From contig OX291544.1 of NCBI GenBank assembly GCA_946406115.1, forward strand, positions 682,001 to 746,000: 64,000 bases of DNA, written 5' to 3'. The translations under genes were made by a program, and so were the position numbers. The notes below the pieces were generated by a model. It was not told the DNA's origin. It ran no database searches and saw nothing but the letters and a program-made list of their open reading frames with translations. This stretch comes from Apoda limacodes. Lineage: Eukaryota; Arthropoda; Insecta; Lepidoptera; Limacodidae. How positions within the stretch are numbered: the stretch's first letter is position 1; every line of letters starts with the position of its first letter. Shown here piece by piece: positions 1 to 10,792 of this stretch.

Positions 1-61
1 AACAGAATACTTGACTCAACTATTATCTAGATGCATGGCGTAAACCACAAGCAAATCTTAA

Positions 62-193
62 GTTTGCTTACCCGCAGGAAAGTGGGCCGTGGGAAGGATC
101 ATTGACTTACATCCTGGCGCAGATGTTTATGTAAGAGTAGTGACTGTGAAAGCAAAATCAGGTGACATCAAACGACCGATAACAAAACTATGA
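62..193 (+). pseudogene. BEL/Pao pol C-terminal fragment
   Basis: One open frame to a TGA at 191-193 carries the signature of the C-terminal pol domain of BEL/Pao retrotransposons (DUF5641-like): a KWAVGRIIDLHPG stretch, then a VRVVTVKAKSG-type strand and a KRPITKL ending. In intact elements this domain follows the integrase core. Only the last 40-odd codons lie in the window, so the element enters from the left. An env-like gene in the same orientation starts about 90 bases downstream, an order known from env-bearing BEL/Pao elements such as Drosophila roo. The family call is fairly firm because the motif order is diagnostic; membership in one element with the env gene is inference from order and spacing. 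Confidence 0.7.
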
Positions 194-282
194 CCACTTT
201 TGAGCATTAATGAATCAGAACAACAGAAAAACTAACACAATAATACCGATGAATTATCATCAAAAGAGCAACCTACATAGCT

Positions 283-900
283 ATGACGAATTGCAATTTT
301 ATAACGATTTCTTGCTTTAAGATTGCGAAATGCGAAAAACAATTTAAGATATTTAACCAACACCTAAACAATCTAGAAATTGCACCCGATACATTAAAAA
401 AAGAAGTACAAGTACAAAACGAAGCAAATATCAGTAAATTCACTGTATCAGCAATTATAGCCAATGGTTTAATAGTCCATCTGAAGAATATTCAAGGCAA
501 TTTGCTTGACATTCTTACCGACATTTACCACGGGAAATTCGATATTACCCTAATAACCCCAAAAATCAGCTAAGAGAGGAATTAACTGTTATTTCTGGAC
601 AGTTAACAAAAGAGTTAGCACTCCCCATCAACAATATTCATACTGACTTCGCTAAAATTTACCATCTATTGAAAGTCAGAGGAAGAGTAACAAAGGACTA
701 TCTTATTTTTCCCTTATCAAAATTACCCTTGTTAGCAGAAAAAGTTATGAAATTTATAAAACAACACCTATACCACAGCAGAGCGACAACGATACGATAC
801 AGCCCTGAAACAGCTCATTTCATTCATAATAATGATGAAACCAGCTGTATATTACTATGACCGTTGACCCCAAAATACCAGGCGAAAGAATAAAAATACA
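283..900 (+). pseudogene. Env-like (F-type) gene, N-terminal and central part, broken
   Basis: Two overlapping-phase open segments (283-573 and about 573-857) read as parts of an insect retroelement envelope gene related to baculovirus F proteins. The first carries a helical, asparagine/isoleucine-rich region. The second carries the pattern (V/A)RGRV..D.LIFPLSKLPLL followed by a K/P-rich strand, typical of the central domain of such env genes. A frameshift lies near 573 and a stop at 858. No signal peptide or transmembrane anchor is visible here. The anchor-bearing end of an env-like gene lies 9.2 kb away at 10130-10680, so this copy is either interrupted by inserted LINEs or is a separate fragment. 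It is non-functional as it stands. The identification is by pattern, so moderate. Confidence 0.5.
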
Positions 901-3240
901 GATAGATGGTTCTAATTCCTTTATTTCCACCTATTGTCATTCTGGCGAAGCGATAAATCAATTCTGCAATTCTTATTTTATTTTTATCGTATTTATTTTT
1001 GGTTTAAAAATGATATTTGGTTTTAAATGAATTATTGAATAACAATTTTAGATTTCAACACATAATTTATGACTAACTTATTATCTTACGTATTAATACG
1101 TATAATCAAAAAAGTCTGTTCTTATTTTCAAACTATTGACGTTCGACAGTAACTGCAGTGATAACAACCCATGTCTTAAATTTGAACAATAAGAAAAAGT
1201 ATGTTGTGTGAACTGTAGGCACAGATGAGATACTAAATTATTGCCTTAAAATGTTTGCCCCTCTGCGGCTCAACTCTTTGAGTGTGTCTCAACTCTCACA
1301 CACACATACACTCAACATACTCACACACTAGTAAATTTAAAAGAAGTAGCAAGATTTTTCTCTCTTTCTTAAATAAAATTCTGTAAGGGGTAAAGGGTTC
1401 TGTATTTTTGTGTACTTAAGTAATGTAGGTATGCAATTTTGCGATATTATGAAATATCTACTATTAATCTTTAAAAAATATTATTTTGATGCCTACAGAT
1501 AATCACAATTCAAATTCAGTCGAAAACAAACTAATTTCATTATTAGACATAACTTTCCATAAATACTATGATTTCATTTCTTTTCAAGTAACCAACTACT
1601 AATTACGTCAAACAATTCAATCCTACTTTTACTTCATTCATCTCAGTGCAAAAATTCATTATAATCAGTAAAAAACTAAACTTGGGCGTATTTACGTACT
1701 AAGACTGCATAAATAAGAACTAGTATTTTTGAATAAGGTCAAATAAAGCTGACAAAGGTACCATAATTTTCGGGGAATTACTCTGACCACCTGAGATAGC
1801 AAAATTTTTGTCTCTTTAATAAATTATGAAGGGTTCTCGAAAATTAATTTACGTATTTTCGTGTACTAACAGAGTATATCTGTTGCTACGCAAGTAATTT
1901 ATGTGGATTTGCCTGTTTCTATGTGTCCCCACTGCAGGACACAGACCTTTCTTTGTTCACGGAATTTTAGGCTATACTTAGTCTACCATGACTTAGTGCC
2001 TGCGGACGTAGGTATTATCAAATAAATACCTGTTATCAAACATTTAAACAAATAACATTTTGATAGGTAGTTTTACCTACTTGCAATTTTTCTCCAGATA
2101 GGTACCTATCATTCAAATAAAGTCAAAAACAAACTAGTTTTTATGTCAGACATGACTATGAAATGCATTCCTTTACATACATAACAAAGCCTCAGAGTAA
2201 AGAAAAAACAAACATACATACCTTATTAGTGCAAATATCATATAATCATCAAAAACTAAACTTTACGTACTAGGGTTGCATTAACAAGAGCTAGTATTTT
2301 CAAATAAGGTCAAATAAAGCGAAAACAGTACCGTAATTTTCGGGGAGTCACCTTTCTATGCGAATGTTACCAGCACAAAAAAAATATGTGGAAAAATTAC
2401 AAGTGGGTAAGTCACTGTGTTATGTGTAAAGGCACAGAATAATAAAAGTAAAAGGTACCGTACTTTTTTAGGTAGGTATAAATAGTTGTTTTTTTTAATA
2501 CCTAAATTTCTAGAATTATTTGCGCCAATCACAAATGGATAAAAACTCTATCCTTTACTTTAACTTTTACACAACTAACCTTCACCGACTTAAGCCAAGA
2601 ATAAGCAAGCAGCCAAAAAACTCCCAAAATACTACTTGTGGAGTCAGTAAGCGTGCTCATATGGTAGGTAGGTAGGTAGGTCATTTATTTCTCATCGAAA
2701 ATTACATTATGTCATTAAAATAATAATAATAATACATAACCAATTCACAAAAAGATCCATATGTCAATACAATACCAATTTAACCCATTAAAAAATAGTT
2801 TACTTTCAGAATATTGACAACATTTTAATGTAAGTACTACTAGTAATTAATTACAATTTATTTTATGTTTTTTTTTTTTATTTTGTGTCATTTTTGTTTT
2901 GTAGCATGTCTTTTCCCACTTTTGTAATTTTGGTTGATTTTGGATTAATCGGCATATTATGCTCGATTTGCAGCGCTTAATAAAAACGTCGTTCATGAAA
3001 CTTCACAGTTAATGGCATCTAGCGCTTAAGCAAAAATCAGTAGGTACTTAAGTATTTATATGGGTCCCTAAGAAATATCCTTAAATCATTAGGTAAATAA
3101 ACGAAATACCTACTAGTCGTTTATTGTTATTTTACTTAATTAAGTATTTAAAATTCCAGGAGAATTCTTTACTCGAGGGAATAGGTATTTTTAAATCAAT
3201 GCATGTAGTGCAAGGTATGGCAACACCTATTTAGCCCGGG
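900..3240. other. AT-rich non-coding stretch with a diverged direct duplication
   Basis: No coding sequence is recognised. The stretch is AT-rich, with short runs such as (GGTA)n near 2664-2680 and poly-T near 2870. Two segments, roughly 1365-1790 and 1800-2355, align as a diverged direct duplication. Both contain AACAAACTA, later AAAAACTAAACTT, and end in AATAAGGTCAAATAAAGC followed by TAATTTTCGGGGA. The two copies of that end block are about 563 bases apart. This may be an old retroelement LTR pair or a tandem duplication; neither can be chosen from the sequence alone. Confidence 0.5.
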
Positions 3241-3260
3241 GCGCGGCGCTACAGATCACT

Positions 3261-3542
3261 TTGAAAATGCCGATAATCGAATTAAATAAGGTCAGTAGTG
3301 TTTTTCTATCTTGTGCGTACATGTTGAGTGTCAAATTCAGTGATATGATTTCTACCGTAATAAACTATAGTGATTTAGTGTTTTACAACATACATGTGCG
3401 TAAGGTAGAGCGGGACGTGACCGGTAGACCAGCGTATCCCAAGATTATGCTGTTTTCACACAGGCTTCACGAAACTGGAAGCTTTCACAAACGTGATAAC
3501 GAAGGGAGGCCACGATCTCGAAGAGGATCCTACTACCAGTAG
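3261..3542 (+). CDS. Unrecognised small ORF (93 codons)
   Basis: An open frame of 93 codons lies in a GC-richer island between AT-rich DNA and the 5' end of LINE A. Its C-terminal third is basic (RRGSYYQ ending). No domain, signal peptide or membrane segment is recognised. It could be part of the untranslated leader of a retroelement or a chance ORF. It is listed because it is the only open frame in 900-4000 and precedes the LINE in the same orientation. There is no evidence that it is expressed. Confidence 0.15.
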   Translation: MKMPIIELNKVSSVFLSCAYMLSVKFSDMISTVINYSDLVFYNIHVRKVERDVTGRPAYPKIMLFSHRLHETGSFHKRDNEGRPRSRRGSYYQ

Positions 3543-3828
3543 CCGACGCGGTGGTTTAGTATTTGAAGTAGTCAACCACTGCAGAGTTTGGGAGACTGTC
3601 GACAGTGATGGACAGACGAAAGAATTGATGCATAGTGATTGTGAATAGTGACTGTGGATCAAAGATGACATACGTGGATACTGTGCTTTTGTGATCGTCA
3701 TGAATATCGTCGTGTGTGGACAGATGAGTAAGCCTGTCAGTTATTATTAGATTTTTTTTTGTTTTAGTTATTAAAGTTTGCATTTTCACGCGCCCCGTGC
3801 GCGGATACGCTAAAGTTTAAGAGAGGTA

Positions 3829-4360
3829 GGGCACTGCAAGTACTCGCTCGAATAAGCCACCCGAACAACTAAAGCAGGGCATAGCGAGTACTTGCTCGAA
3901 TGAGCGGCCCGAACTGGAGAAGTAAATCCACCTTACAGAAAACCGCGGCCATAATAACACTAACAATTGAATGTTGTGTTACTGGCGGTGAGTAAGGTTG
4001 CCAAAGCTCTTTGAGGATTCGCTACGCGGACAGCGGAGGACCAGCGGTGCTTGTTGCTGTCATTGCTCGGCGTAGACACGGCGTGCTGGTTCGGCGGTCA
4101 GGGAGACCTGATGAAACGGCTGACCGCTGGCCGCCTGCAGGTTGCACGGGTTCCCGAACCCAGGGATCACTTAATCTCCGCCCTGGGAGGCTGATCCGCC
4201 AACCGGTGTAAAGTCTCTGAAGTGGTAGTAGTGCCGGAGAAGGAGACCGGAGTGGACCCGGCTACTACTACAGAGGGAGATCAGGGGCCATTCCGCCCGC
4301 TGTGCCAGCAACCGTATTATATGTGGCGAGCTTCGGCAGTCTTAGAACCGTGAGTAGGCC
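3829..4360 (+). repeat. Putative LINE A 5' untranslated region with 48-bp tandem unit
   Basis: GC-rich sequence directly upstream of the LINE A endonuclease frame. Two near-copies of a unit starting GGGCA and containing AGTACT(C/T)GCTCGAAT(A/G)AGC begin at 3829 and 3877, a 48-base period. The rest (about 3980-4360) lacks a long ORF and leads into the endonuclease start at 4361. Some LINEs carry tandem promoter monomers in this position; that role here is inference. Confidence 0.4.
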
Positions 4361-5209
4361 ATGAGAACGAAAAAGAAAAGAGTTTGCACAGCGGCTACTC
4401 CATCCACATATAGTGTGGATTTTTGCAACATCAGGGGTATTCACGCAAATCTTAACAAAGTCCACCACCATCTCGAGACTGCGCAGCCGACCATTCTTTT
4501 TTTTAACGGAGACGTAGATATCCTGCCCGGCCGACACATCATACCTTCACTATCCCGGCTACAAACTCGAACACAATTTTATAAGTCGTGCCGGTGTATG
4601 TATGTTCGTCCGGGAGGATATCTGCGTCTCCTTCATAGACTTGAAGACAGGGACCTGTCGATATTGTGGAAGCGCGTATATTACGGCGGCCACACTCATA
4701 TCTATGCGTGCCTATACAGGTATAATAGCGGTGACACGGACGTAACTCGACTGTTCACGCACCAGTGTTTGACGACTGACAAAGTTCTAGAGCAATATCC
4801 CACAGCAGAACTAGTTATTTTGGGAGACTTTAACGCCCACCATCGTGAGTGGCTCAGTTCTCAAAACAATAACTATGCAGGGATATCTGCTCATGAATTT
4901 GCTCTGACCTATAGATTCTCTCAGCTGATACTTTCTCCAACGAGAATACCAGATATAGAGGAACATACGAGCTCCTTACTGGACTTTCTGCTGACTACTC
5001 GTCCGGACGGATACTCCGTCTCAGTGGATGCGCCTCTTGGCTCCTCGGACCACTGTCTCGTTCGGACCCAAATGCCATGCTCACAACCCGATCCATCTGG
5101 GCCAACTAATTGGCGTCGTGTGTGGCACTATAAGTCGGCAGACTGGGATGGATTGCGAGAATTAACGCATCGTACCCGTGGAGGCAGATCTCCTTTAACT
5201 CAGAACTGA
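4361..5209 (+). pseudogene. LINE A endonuclease domain (APE-type)
   Basis: A 282-codon frame carries an apurinic-like endonuclease of the kind that nicks target DNA for target-primed reverse transcription. Seen motifs: CNIRGIHANL near the start (N in the first catalytic block), LVILGDFNAHHREW near residues 153-166 (catalytic D and N) and GSSDHCLV near 227-234 (catalytic D and H). Part of the second catalytic block is garbled (TILFFNGDVDILPG, where FLSET-type sequence is expected). The frame ends early at 5209 by frameshift, since recognisable linker continues in other frames to 5760. Family assignment is firm; exact clade is not. Confidence 0.7.
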
Positions 5210-5861
5210 CTGACGTCTGCGCAGCCGCAATCACTGAGACAATCCTCTTTCGTATATTCCTAACCCGCTGTAGCTGCCGGGGTCAAAAAACGACCGTGGT
5301 TTAATAGGTCTTGCAGAGAAGCTAAAATTCTTAAGCAAACTGCATATGAGGCTTGGACCACGGCTCGTTATAATAAGGATCCGAATATTTCTGAGTTAAA
5401 ACGCAAATTAAATGCTGCCTCGAGGTTCAGTAAGAAAGCAACTGCCAGAGCAAAATTCCTATTCATCGGCAAAATAGGTGGGCGACTTGCGAGCTATCCT
5501 TCTGGGAGTCGTGCTTTCTGGTCGCTTGCCAAAGCTGCCGAAGGGAACTTTTGCCAGTCATCGTTACCACCACTGCGAAAGACCGATGGTGACTTGGCCC
5601 ATAGTGCTAAAGAGAAGCCGATCTACTGGGCAGTCTCTTTGCCTCCAACTCGAACATGAACGATGAAGGAGCTGTATCACCTACTATACCGTGGTGCGGT
5701 AAAACCATGCCGGAAATCTACATAACGCAGCGGGAGGTCCGGCGGGCGTTGCTTTCTCTATATCTAAATACGATGGTGTCGGCGCTAAATTGTACCATTA
5801 TTTATTTATATAACATCTTTTCGCCATTCAAATCAGTGACCACTAAGGAAAATTCTTACCC

Positions 5862-7313
5862 TTGGATCACCTGCGTGACGAGGCTCATCGCCGTTATCGT
5901 GAGACAGGTCTTGGTCACCAAAAGGAGTATTACAAAGAACTCAAGAGATATGTTAACACCGCCATTTATAATGAAAAGCAAGCATATTTCAATCAACACG
6001 TTAATTGCAACCTGAACAACTCTCGAGCTCTTTGGAATAACCTGAAACGTACTATTAATGTCTCCAGTAAATCAAATGATGCTGAAATCCCTGATCATAT
6101 TAAAGACCCAAATAAAATCAACTCAAATTTCTGCTCTGTGCCTGGAAGTAGCATAACACCAATATCAAACATGACGTTTTTCGAATTTCATAGGTTTAGT
6201 AATGCGTCTTTTGAATTGATGCCTACAGACGAGAGCACAATCGTTAAAATTATCCAATCTTTGAAATGGAATGCTATGGGCAGCGATGGTATCTCCCTTG
6301 ATATGTTACTGCTTACTCTTCCACACACATTAAATTTAATTACCACTATTGTAAATATGTCTATACGGAAGTCTACTTTCCCTGACGCGTGGAAAACATC
6401 ACAGGTTATGCCGCTACCAAAAAAAAATACAGTTGTTGACCTCAATGACCTTCGTCCTATTAGCATTCCGTGTTGTATTTCGAAAATTTTGGAAAGGGTT
6501 GTATGTATGCAGCTCACTACATACTTAGAAAATAATAATATGCTGCCAGCGCTACAATCCGGTTTTACGAAATCGCGCAGCACTTCGATGGCACTGACTG
6601 ACGTGGTTGACAATATCTTGGAATCTCAAGACATAGGAGAAGGTACAATCATGATAATACTCGACTTTTCCCCCGCCTTTGACTGTATAAATATTCCCCT
6701 CTTATTGTCAAAACTTACTTATTACGGGTTTCAAGTGACAATAGGAGTTCCTCAGGAATCTATACTGGTTCCTAAGCTGTTCATTTTGTATACTGCGGAC
6801 ATCTGTACTAAATTTGAGTTCTGCAAATACCATTTATATGCAGATGACATACAGGTGTACATGTCATTTAATCCCATCGAAACCGACAGAGCTATAAATA
6901 GAGTTAACCAAGATTTACAGAACATTGCACGGTGGGCAGAATCAAACACACTGGTTCTAAACCCAAGTAAGTCGAAGTACATGGTGCTGGAATCAAGGAA
7001 TAAAATAGGCAACATCGCTTGCAGAAATCCCAGTATAAGTATCCTTGGGGTACCAGTGGATCGGGTCACTGAGGTGCGGAATCTTGGTATACTTATGGAT
7101 GACAGCCTTCGTTTTGAAAGTCACGTCTTGGAGATTGCTCGAAATTGTTTTTATAGGCTTAAAGTACTGTACCGCATCCGTGACTTCATCAGTGAGGAGT
7201 TACGCATGAAATTTCGAGGCTGGCTTATGCTGACACTGTGTATGGTCCCAGGTTGTTGGCGAAAACCGAAAAAATCATTCAGAGGGTACAGAATGCCTGT
7301 GATATATACATAA
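5862..7313 (+). pseudogene. LINE B reverse transcriptase
   Basis: A 483-codon frame with the LINE RT order: a linker rich in aromatic/basic residues, a palm motif (LKWNAMGSDGIS), LPKKNTVVDLNDLRPIS, ILDFSPAFDCIN (the usual K is P here), then GVPQESILVPKLF, and the catalytic YADD box (HLYADDIQVY) near 6835-6865, followed by a thumb region with NPSKSKYM. Between YYGFQ (about 6733) and VTIGVPQ roughly 30 residues of the usual palm are missing, an internal deletion that keeps the frame. The frame ends at 7313, where further C-terminal sequence continues in another frame. Most likely inactive. Confidence 0.75.
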
Positions 7314-7482
7314 ATTGAATAGATACATTTTTACTATTCCGCCGCGCAATCATGTTACCCCCTATCTAAATAAATCAAATTTACTGAAGATATCTTACCG
7401 CAGAAAACTAAACATGGGCACGTTATTGTTTAAAGTCATCAAGACGCACAACCCAGCTTAAAGAGAAGATAACACTCGAGAA

Positions 7483-7713
7483 ATGAGGGTTATAAACAGT
7501 ATCTTAAAAATTCCACAGCATCACACATCTGCATTTCGCGGAAGCTTCAGATACGCGGCGACTGAATGTTGGAAAAATTTGCCTCCTCCTATTCGCGAAC
7601 TCAATACTGTTCGAAATTTCAAATTAAAACTAAAAAACTATTTCTTATTGATACAGAAAGAACATGAGCCGCGAATCGGAGGTGGCCAGGTTGTTCCAGC
7701 TATACAGTAGGTC
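7483..7713 (+). pseudogene. LINE B C-terminal fragment
   Basis: A short open frame with the typical end of jockey/CR1-type ORF2: a SFRYAATECWKNLPPPIREL block, then FKLKLKNYFL. It lies after a frameshift from the RT frame and before the 3' untranslated region. Similar LWN.LP.....-F(K)..L.. endings occur in LINE A and LINE C in this window. It does nothing alone. Confidence 0.6.
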
Positions 7714-8111
7714 AAATTAGATTATATAACGCATATATTTTTGTATAAAACATATAGAAAAATAGTATATATTTCCTTTGATGTTATTTTTGATATATTT
7801 TATTTTATTTATGTTTACACACACATAACCGAGTGCTTCGTTGACACTTTTCCTGTCACGTGCGTCGCTGAAAATCAGCGCTGCGACAAATTTTTGCAGC
7901 ACACGCTGAGCCGATGTCCATTTTGGCATCACAACACAAACACATAAAAAAAAAATTGCTGTTTGTTTTTATTTATATATTTTCTTTGTTTGTTGTTTTG
8001 CTGCTTTTTGTATATTGTTATATGTGTTTCATGTTTTCTCTTTTTTTTTATTTTATCCATTGTAAATTGAAATGTGATGTGAATGCCAAATAAAAGTCTG
8101 TCTATGTCTAT

Positions 8112-9637
8112 GTTCATAAGTCGAGTGGGCCAGACGGTATACCAGCAGTGGTGCTTAAGCAGTGTGCTCCTGAGTTATGTCCTGTACTCACGCGCCTCTG
8201 CGCGCTTTTCTACCACACTAGGCAATTTCCGTCTTCATGGAAGACTGCGAATGTGCACCCGGTGCCCAAAAAAAGATAGATCAGATCCATCGAATTACAG
8301 GCCTCTCGCTTTTACCTCTCTCCTCTCCAAGGTGATGGAGTGTGTGATCAACACACAGCTTCTAAGATACCTAGACGTACGCGACCTGGTCAGTGACCGT
8401 CAATAGGGCTTTCACCACCGTCGCTCGACTGGTGACCTTCTAGTGTGTCTCACACACAGATGGGCACTAGCCATTGAGAGTCAGGGGGAGGCATTGGCAT
8501 GTAGCCTTGACATAGCGAAGGCGTTCGATCGGGTCTGGCACCGGGGTCTTCTATCGAAGTTGCCATTTTACGGAGTGCCCGAGGGTTTGTGCAAATGGGT
8601 GGCTAGCTTTTTGTCTGGCAGACGCATACGAACCGTAGTTGACGGTAGTTGCTCTGATAGCATGGACATTAATGCTGGTGTCCCACAAGGCTCTGTGCTG
8701 TCTCCTACGCTGTTTCTACTGCACATCAATGACATGTTGGACATCAACAACATACATTGCTATGCAGATGACAGTACTGGAGACGCTCATTACACGGGTC
8801 GTGAAAAAATCCCTCGTTTCGTTGTGGAGGAAAACCGCAGAGAACTTGTGTCTCAAATCGAGACCACACTGTCCAAGGTCTCTACATGGGGACCGGTAAA
8901 CTTGGTCCTATTCAACCCTACAAAGACACAAGTGTGCGCGTTCACCGCTAAGAAAACTCCATTCACTGTAGTCCCACAATTCCAGAACACTCCCCTCTCC
9001 ATCTCCAAGAGCATTGGGATCCTTGGTGTCGACATCTCCGCGATCATTTACAAGATATGGTGAAGCTGGCGTCCGAAAAATTTGGTGTACTCAACAGAGC
9101 GAAGCAGTACTTGACGTCGGGGCAAAGGTTGTTACTTTACAAGTCGCAAGTTCGGCCCCATATGGAGTACTGCTGCCATCTCTGGGCGGGTGCACCCGGA
9201 AACCAGTTTGGCCCTTTTGACTCGGTTAAATGACTGGCTGTGAGAATTGTCAACGATTCCAAACTCACTTGCGGTATCGAGCCCTTAAGTCTGAGGAGAG
9301 ACTTTGCCTCCCTGTGTGTGTTCTACCGCTTGTACAATGGGTGGTGTGTTCTGAGGAATTATTCGAAATGATGCCCACGGCTACTTTCTACCTACGCACC
9401 GCTCGCCATCGGCAGGTAATTCATTCTCACACTTTAGAACCTAAATGGTCGCGTACAGTGCGGTTTCAGAGAAACTTCCTCCCGCGAAGGCTTAAGTTGT
9501 GGAATGAGCTCCCTGCCAAGGTTTTCTGCAAGGACTACAGTATGGAGTTCTTCAAGAAAGAAGTTATTAGATTTCTGAAAGGTCGGCAAGGCGCAAGTGA
9601 TACCCCTGATGTTGCAAGCGTCCGTAGGCTAGGGTGA
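8112..9637 (+). pseudogene. LINE A copy 1, RT and C-terminal part after the LINE B insertion
   Basis: This block resumes the LINE A coding sequence. It shows RSDPSNYRPLAFTSLLSK, an in-frame TAG at 8404, LDIAKAFDRVWHRGLLSK, AGVPQGSVLSPTLFLLHIND and the catalytic box as CYADDSTGD (near 8758-8785). It continues with PTKTQVCAFTAKK and GILGVDIS, then frameshifts near 9050 into the C-terminal region ending RFLKGRQGASD. Compared with copy 2 it lacks a short segment around 9045, where copy 2 has an extra SSDVQFRDHLQDK-type block. Clearly a relative of copy 2 and non-functional. Confidence 0.75.
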
Positions 9638-9699
9638 CCGCTTACCATCAGGCGGACCGTAAGCTTGTTTGCCAGCTTAGTTGTATATAAAAAAAAAGG

Positions 9700-10125
9700 T
9701 CTAGGCTCTCTTAGATACCGAAGAGATTTTTATGCCGTGGCGCGTAAGTCAAATTTGATTTAAAGTTAGGGTTCTGCAAAAAATAAGTGAGGAAAACATT
9801 GATTTAGTTTGTATTGAAATTGGTCAATTTACACAGTTCACAATTTCCACCTTCTGACATCGGCATAGTATTCAAATGATACATGGTGCACACGTACGTA
9901 ACGGGAGTATACACCATTTACCTAACATGTTGTATAGCAATCAATAAACAAAAAGATACCTACCTACCCATGTCAAAAAATGACTTTTATTAATGCATAA
10001 ACTATGATGAAAATTATCATTTCTGTGAACTTAGTACCCTTAGTTTATCAAATGAAATCTGACTACAATATATGTAAAACCGGACCAAATACAACACAAT
10101 GTAAATATCAGCTGGTTACTTGTTA
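9700..10125. other. AT-rich stretch without recognised content
   Basis: No gene or known repeat is recognised between the A-rich end of LINE A copy 1 and the second env-like piece. It presumably belongs to the element carrying env or to older flanking DNA. Confidence 0.4.
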
Positions 10126-10129
10126 GAAC

Positions 10130-10680
10130 AAGTGGGAAAAACTAAGCAAAGACAACTCATATCTATTCCTTTGTTGTAATCTATGCAGACTGCGCTTTAT
10201 ATGCGACTCCCAGGCTACGAATGAGCTAGTCAGCAAGGCCGTGATTATTACTACGGGTCAAGGGCGCGTCATCAAGGGCGACACTTTTACGCTGTATTCG
10301 CATAAACAGCAGAGCAACGAGATGCATACACAGCCCGATATAACTAATATGGAGATTCCTTCTGTCAACCACATCTTGAATTTGGCGATATCTGTAAGCA
10401 AGGTTGAGTTAGATTCTGATGACAGTCGAACAGACAGGAAGCAATTTGAAGACTAGCTAAAAGAAATTAATAGAGCAAACCCTTTAGCAGATAGTCTTTC
10501 GTATCACGACGTTCACCACTACGTCGTCTACGTCCTGAATTTACTTTTGGGAGCAGTAGTGATTGCGGGCGTAAAGTGGGCCTGGCGGCGGCGCGCGGGA
10601 CGCCACTCAGCAAGGCTGGCGCGGGCGATACTAGCGGGTAAATCTCCGAGCGCCGACGACGTCATCAACAGTGTGAGTGC
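10130..10680 (+). pseudogene. Env-like gene, C-terminal part with membrane anchor
   Basis: Two open segments in one frame (10241-10456, then after a TAG to about 10680) resemble the C-terminal half of an insect retroelement envelope gene. They show an AVIITTGQGRVIKGDTF block, comparable to the strand preceding the membrane-proximal region in F-type env genes, and a polar linker. A hydrophobic segment (YVLNLLLGAVVIAGVKW, about 10530-10580) is followed by a basic run (RRRAGRHSAR), as expected for a transmembrane anchor and cytoplasmic tail. The in-frame stop near 10454 shows it is dead. It is on the same strand as the env-like piece at 283-900 and may be its separated continuation, but a central portion is missing and this is inference. 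Confidence 0.5.
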
Positions 10681-10792
10681 AAAAATTAAGGATTGTAAAA
10701 GCAGAAGATACTTCAGTAGGAATCGTTTCCAAAATGATTGCGACATTTGCTGCAGTAGCTCAAAACGTTTCAATATGCTCACGGCGGTTTCG

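Larger units (their letters stand above)
5761..8111 (+). mobile_element. LINE B, 5'-truncated, nested inside LINE A
   Basis: A second non-LTR element in the same orientation as its host. It begins abruptly at 5761 within the endonuclease-RT linker of its own family and ends after AATAAAAGTCTG followed by TCTATG repeats (8090-8111), a simple-repeat 3' terminus. It includes the RT frame 5862-7313, a C-terminal piece 7483-7710 and a 3' untranslated region 7711-8111 rich in T and A. Both borders are set by comparison with the uninterrupted LINE A copy at 22305-24302. No target-site duplication is seen; three target bases appear lost. 5' truncation is usual for LINE insertions. Confidence 0.75.
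4010..9698 (+). mobile_element. LINE A copy 1 (jockey/CR1-type), split by LINE B
   Basis: A non-LTR retrotransposon reading endonuclease (4361-5209), linker (5210-5760) and, after an interruption, reverse transcriptase and C-terminal region (8112-9637), ending with an A-rich tail near 9690. A second copy at 22305-24302 runs straight through the break point, which shows the 5761-8111 block is foreign. The sequence stops at GCTTTCTCTA (5760) and resumes at TTCATAAGTCG (8112-8113), while the uninterrupted copy has three extra bases (GAC) between. The copy is dead: frameshifts and stops lie in the endonuclease-RT linker and in the RT (for example TAG at 8404). Confidence 0.8.
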
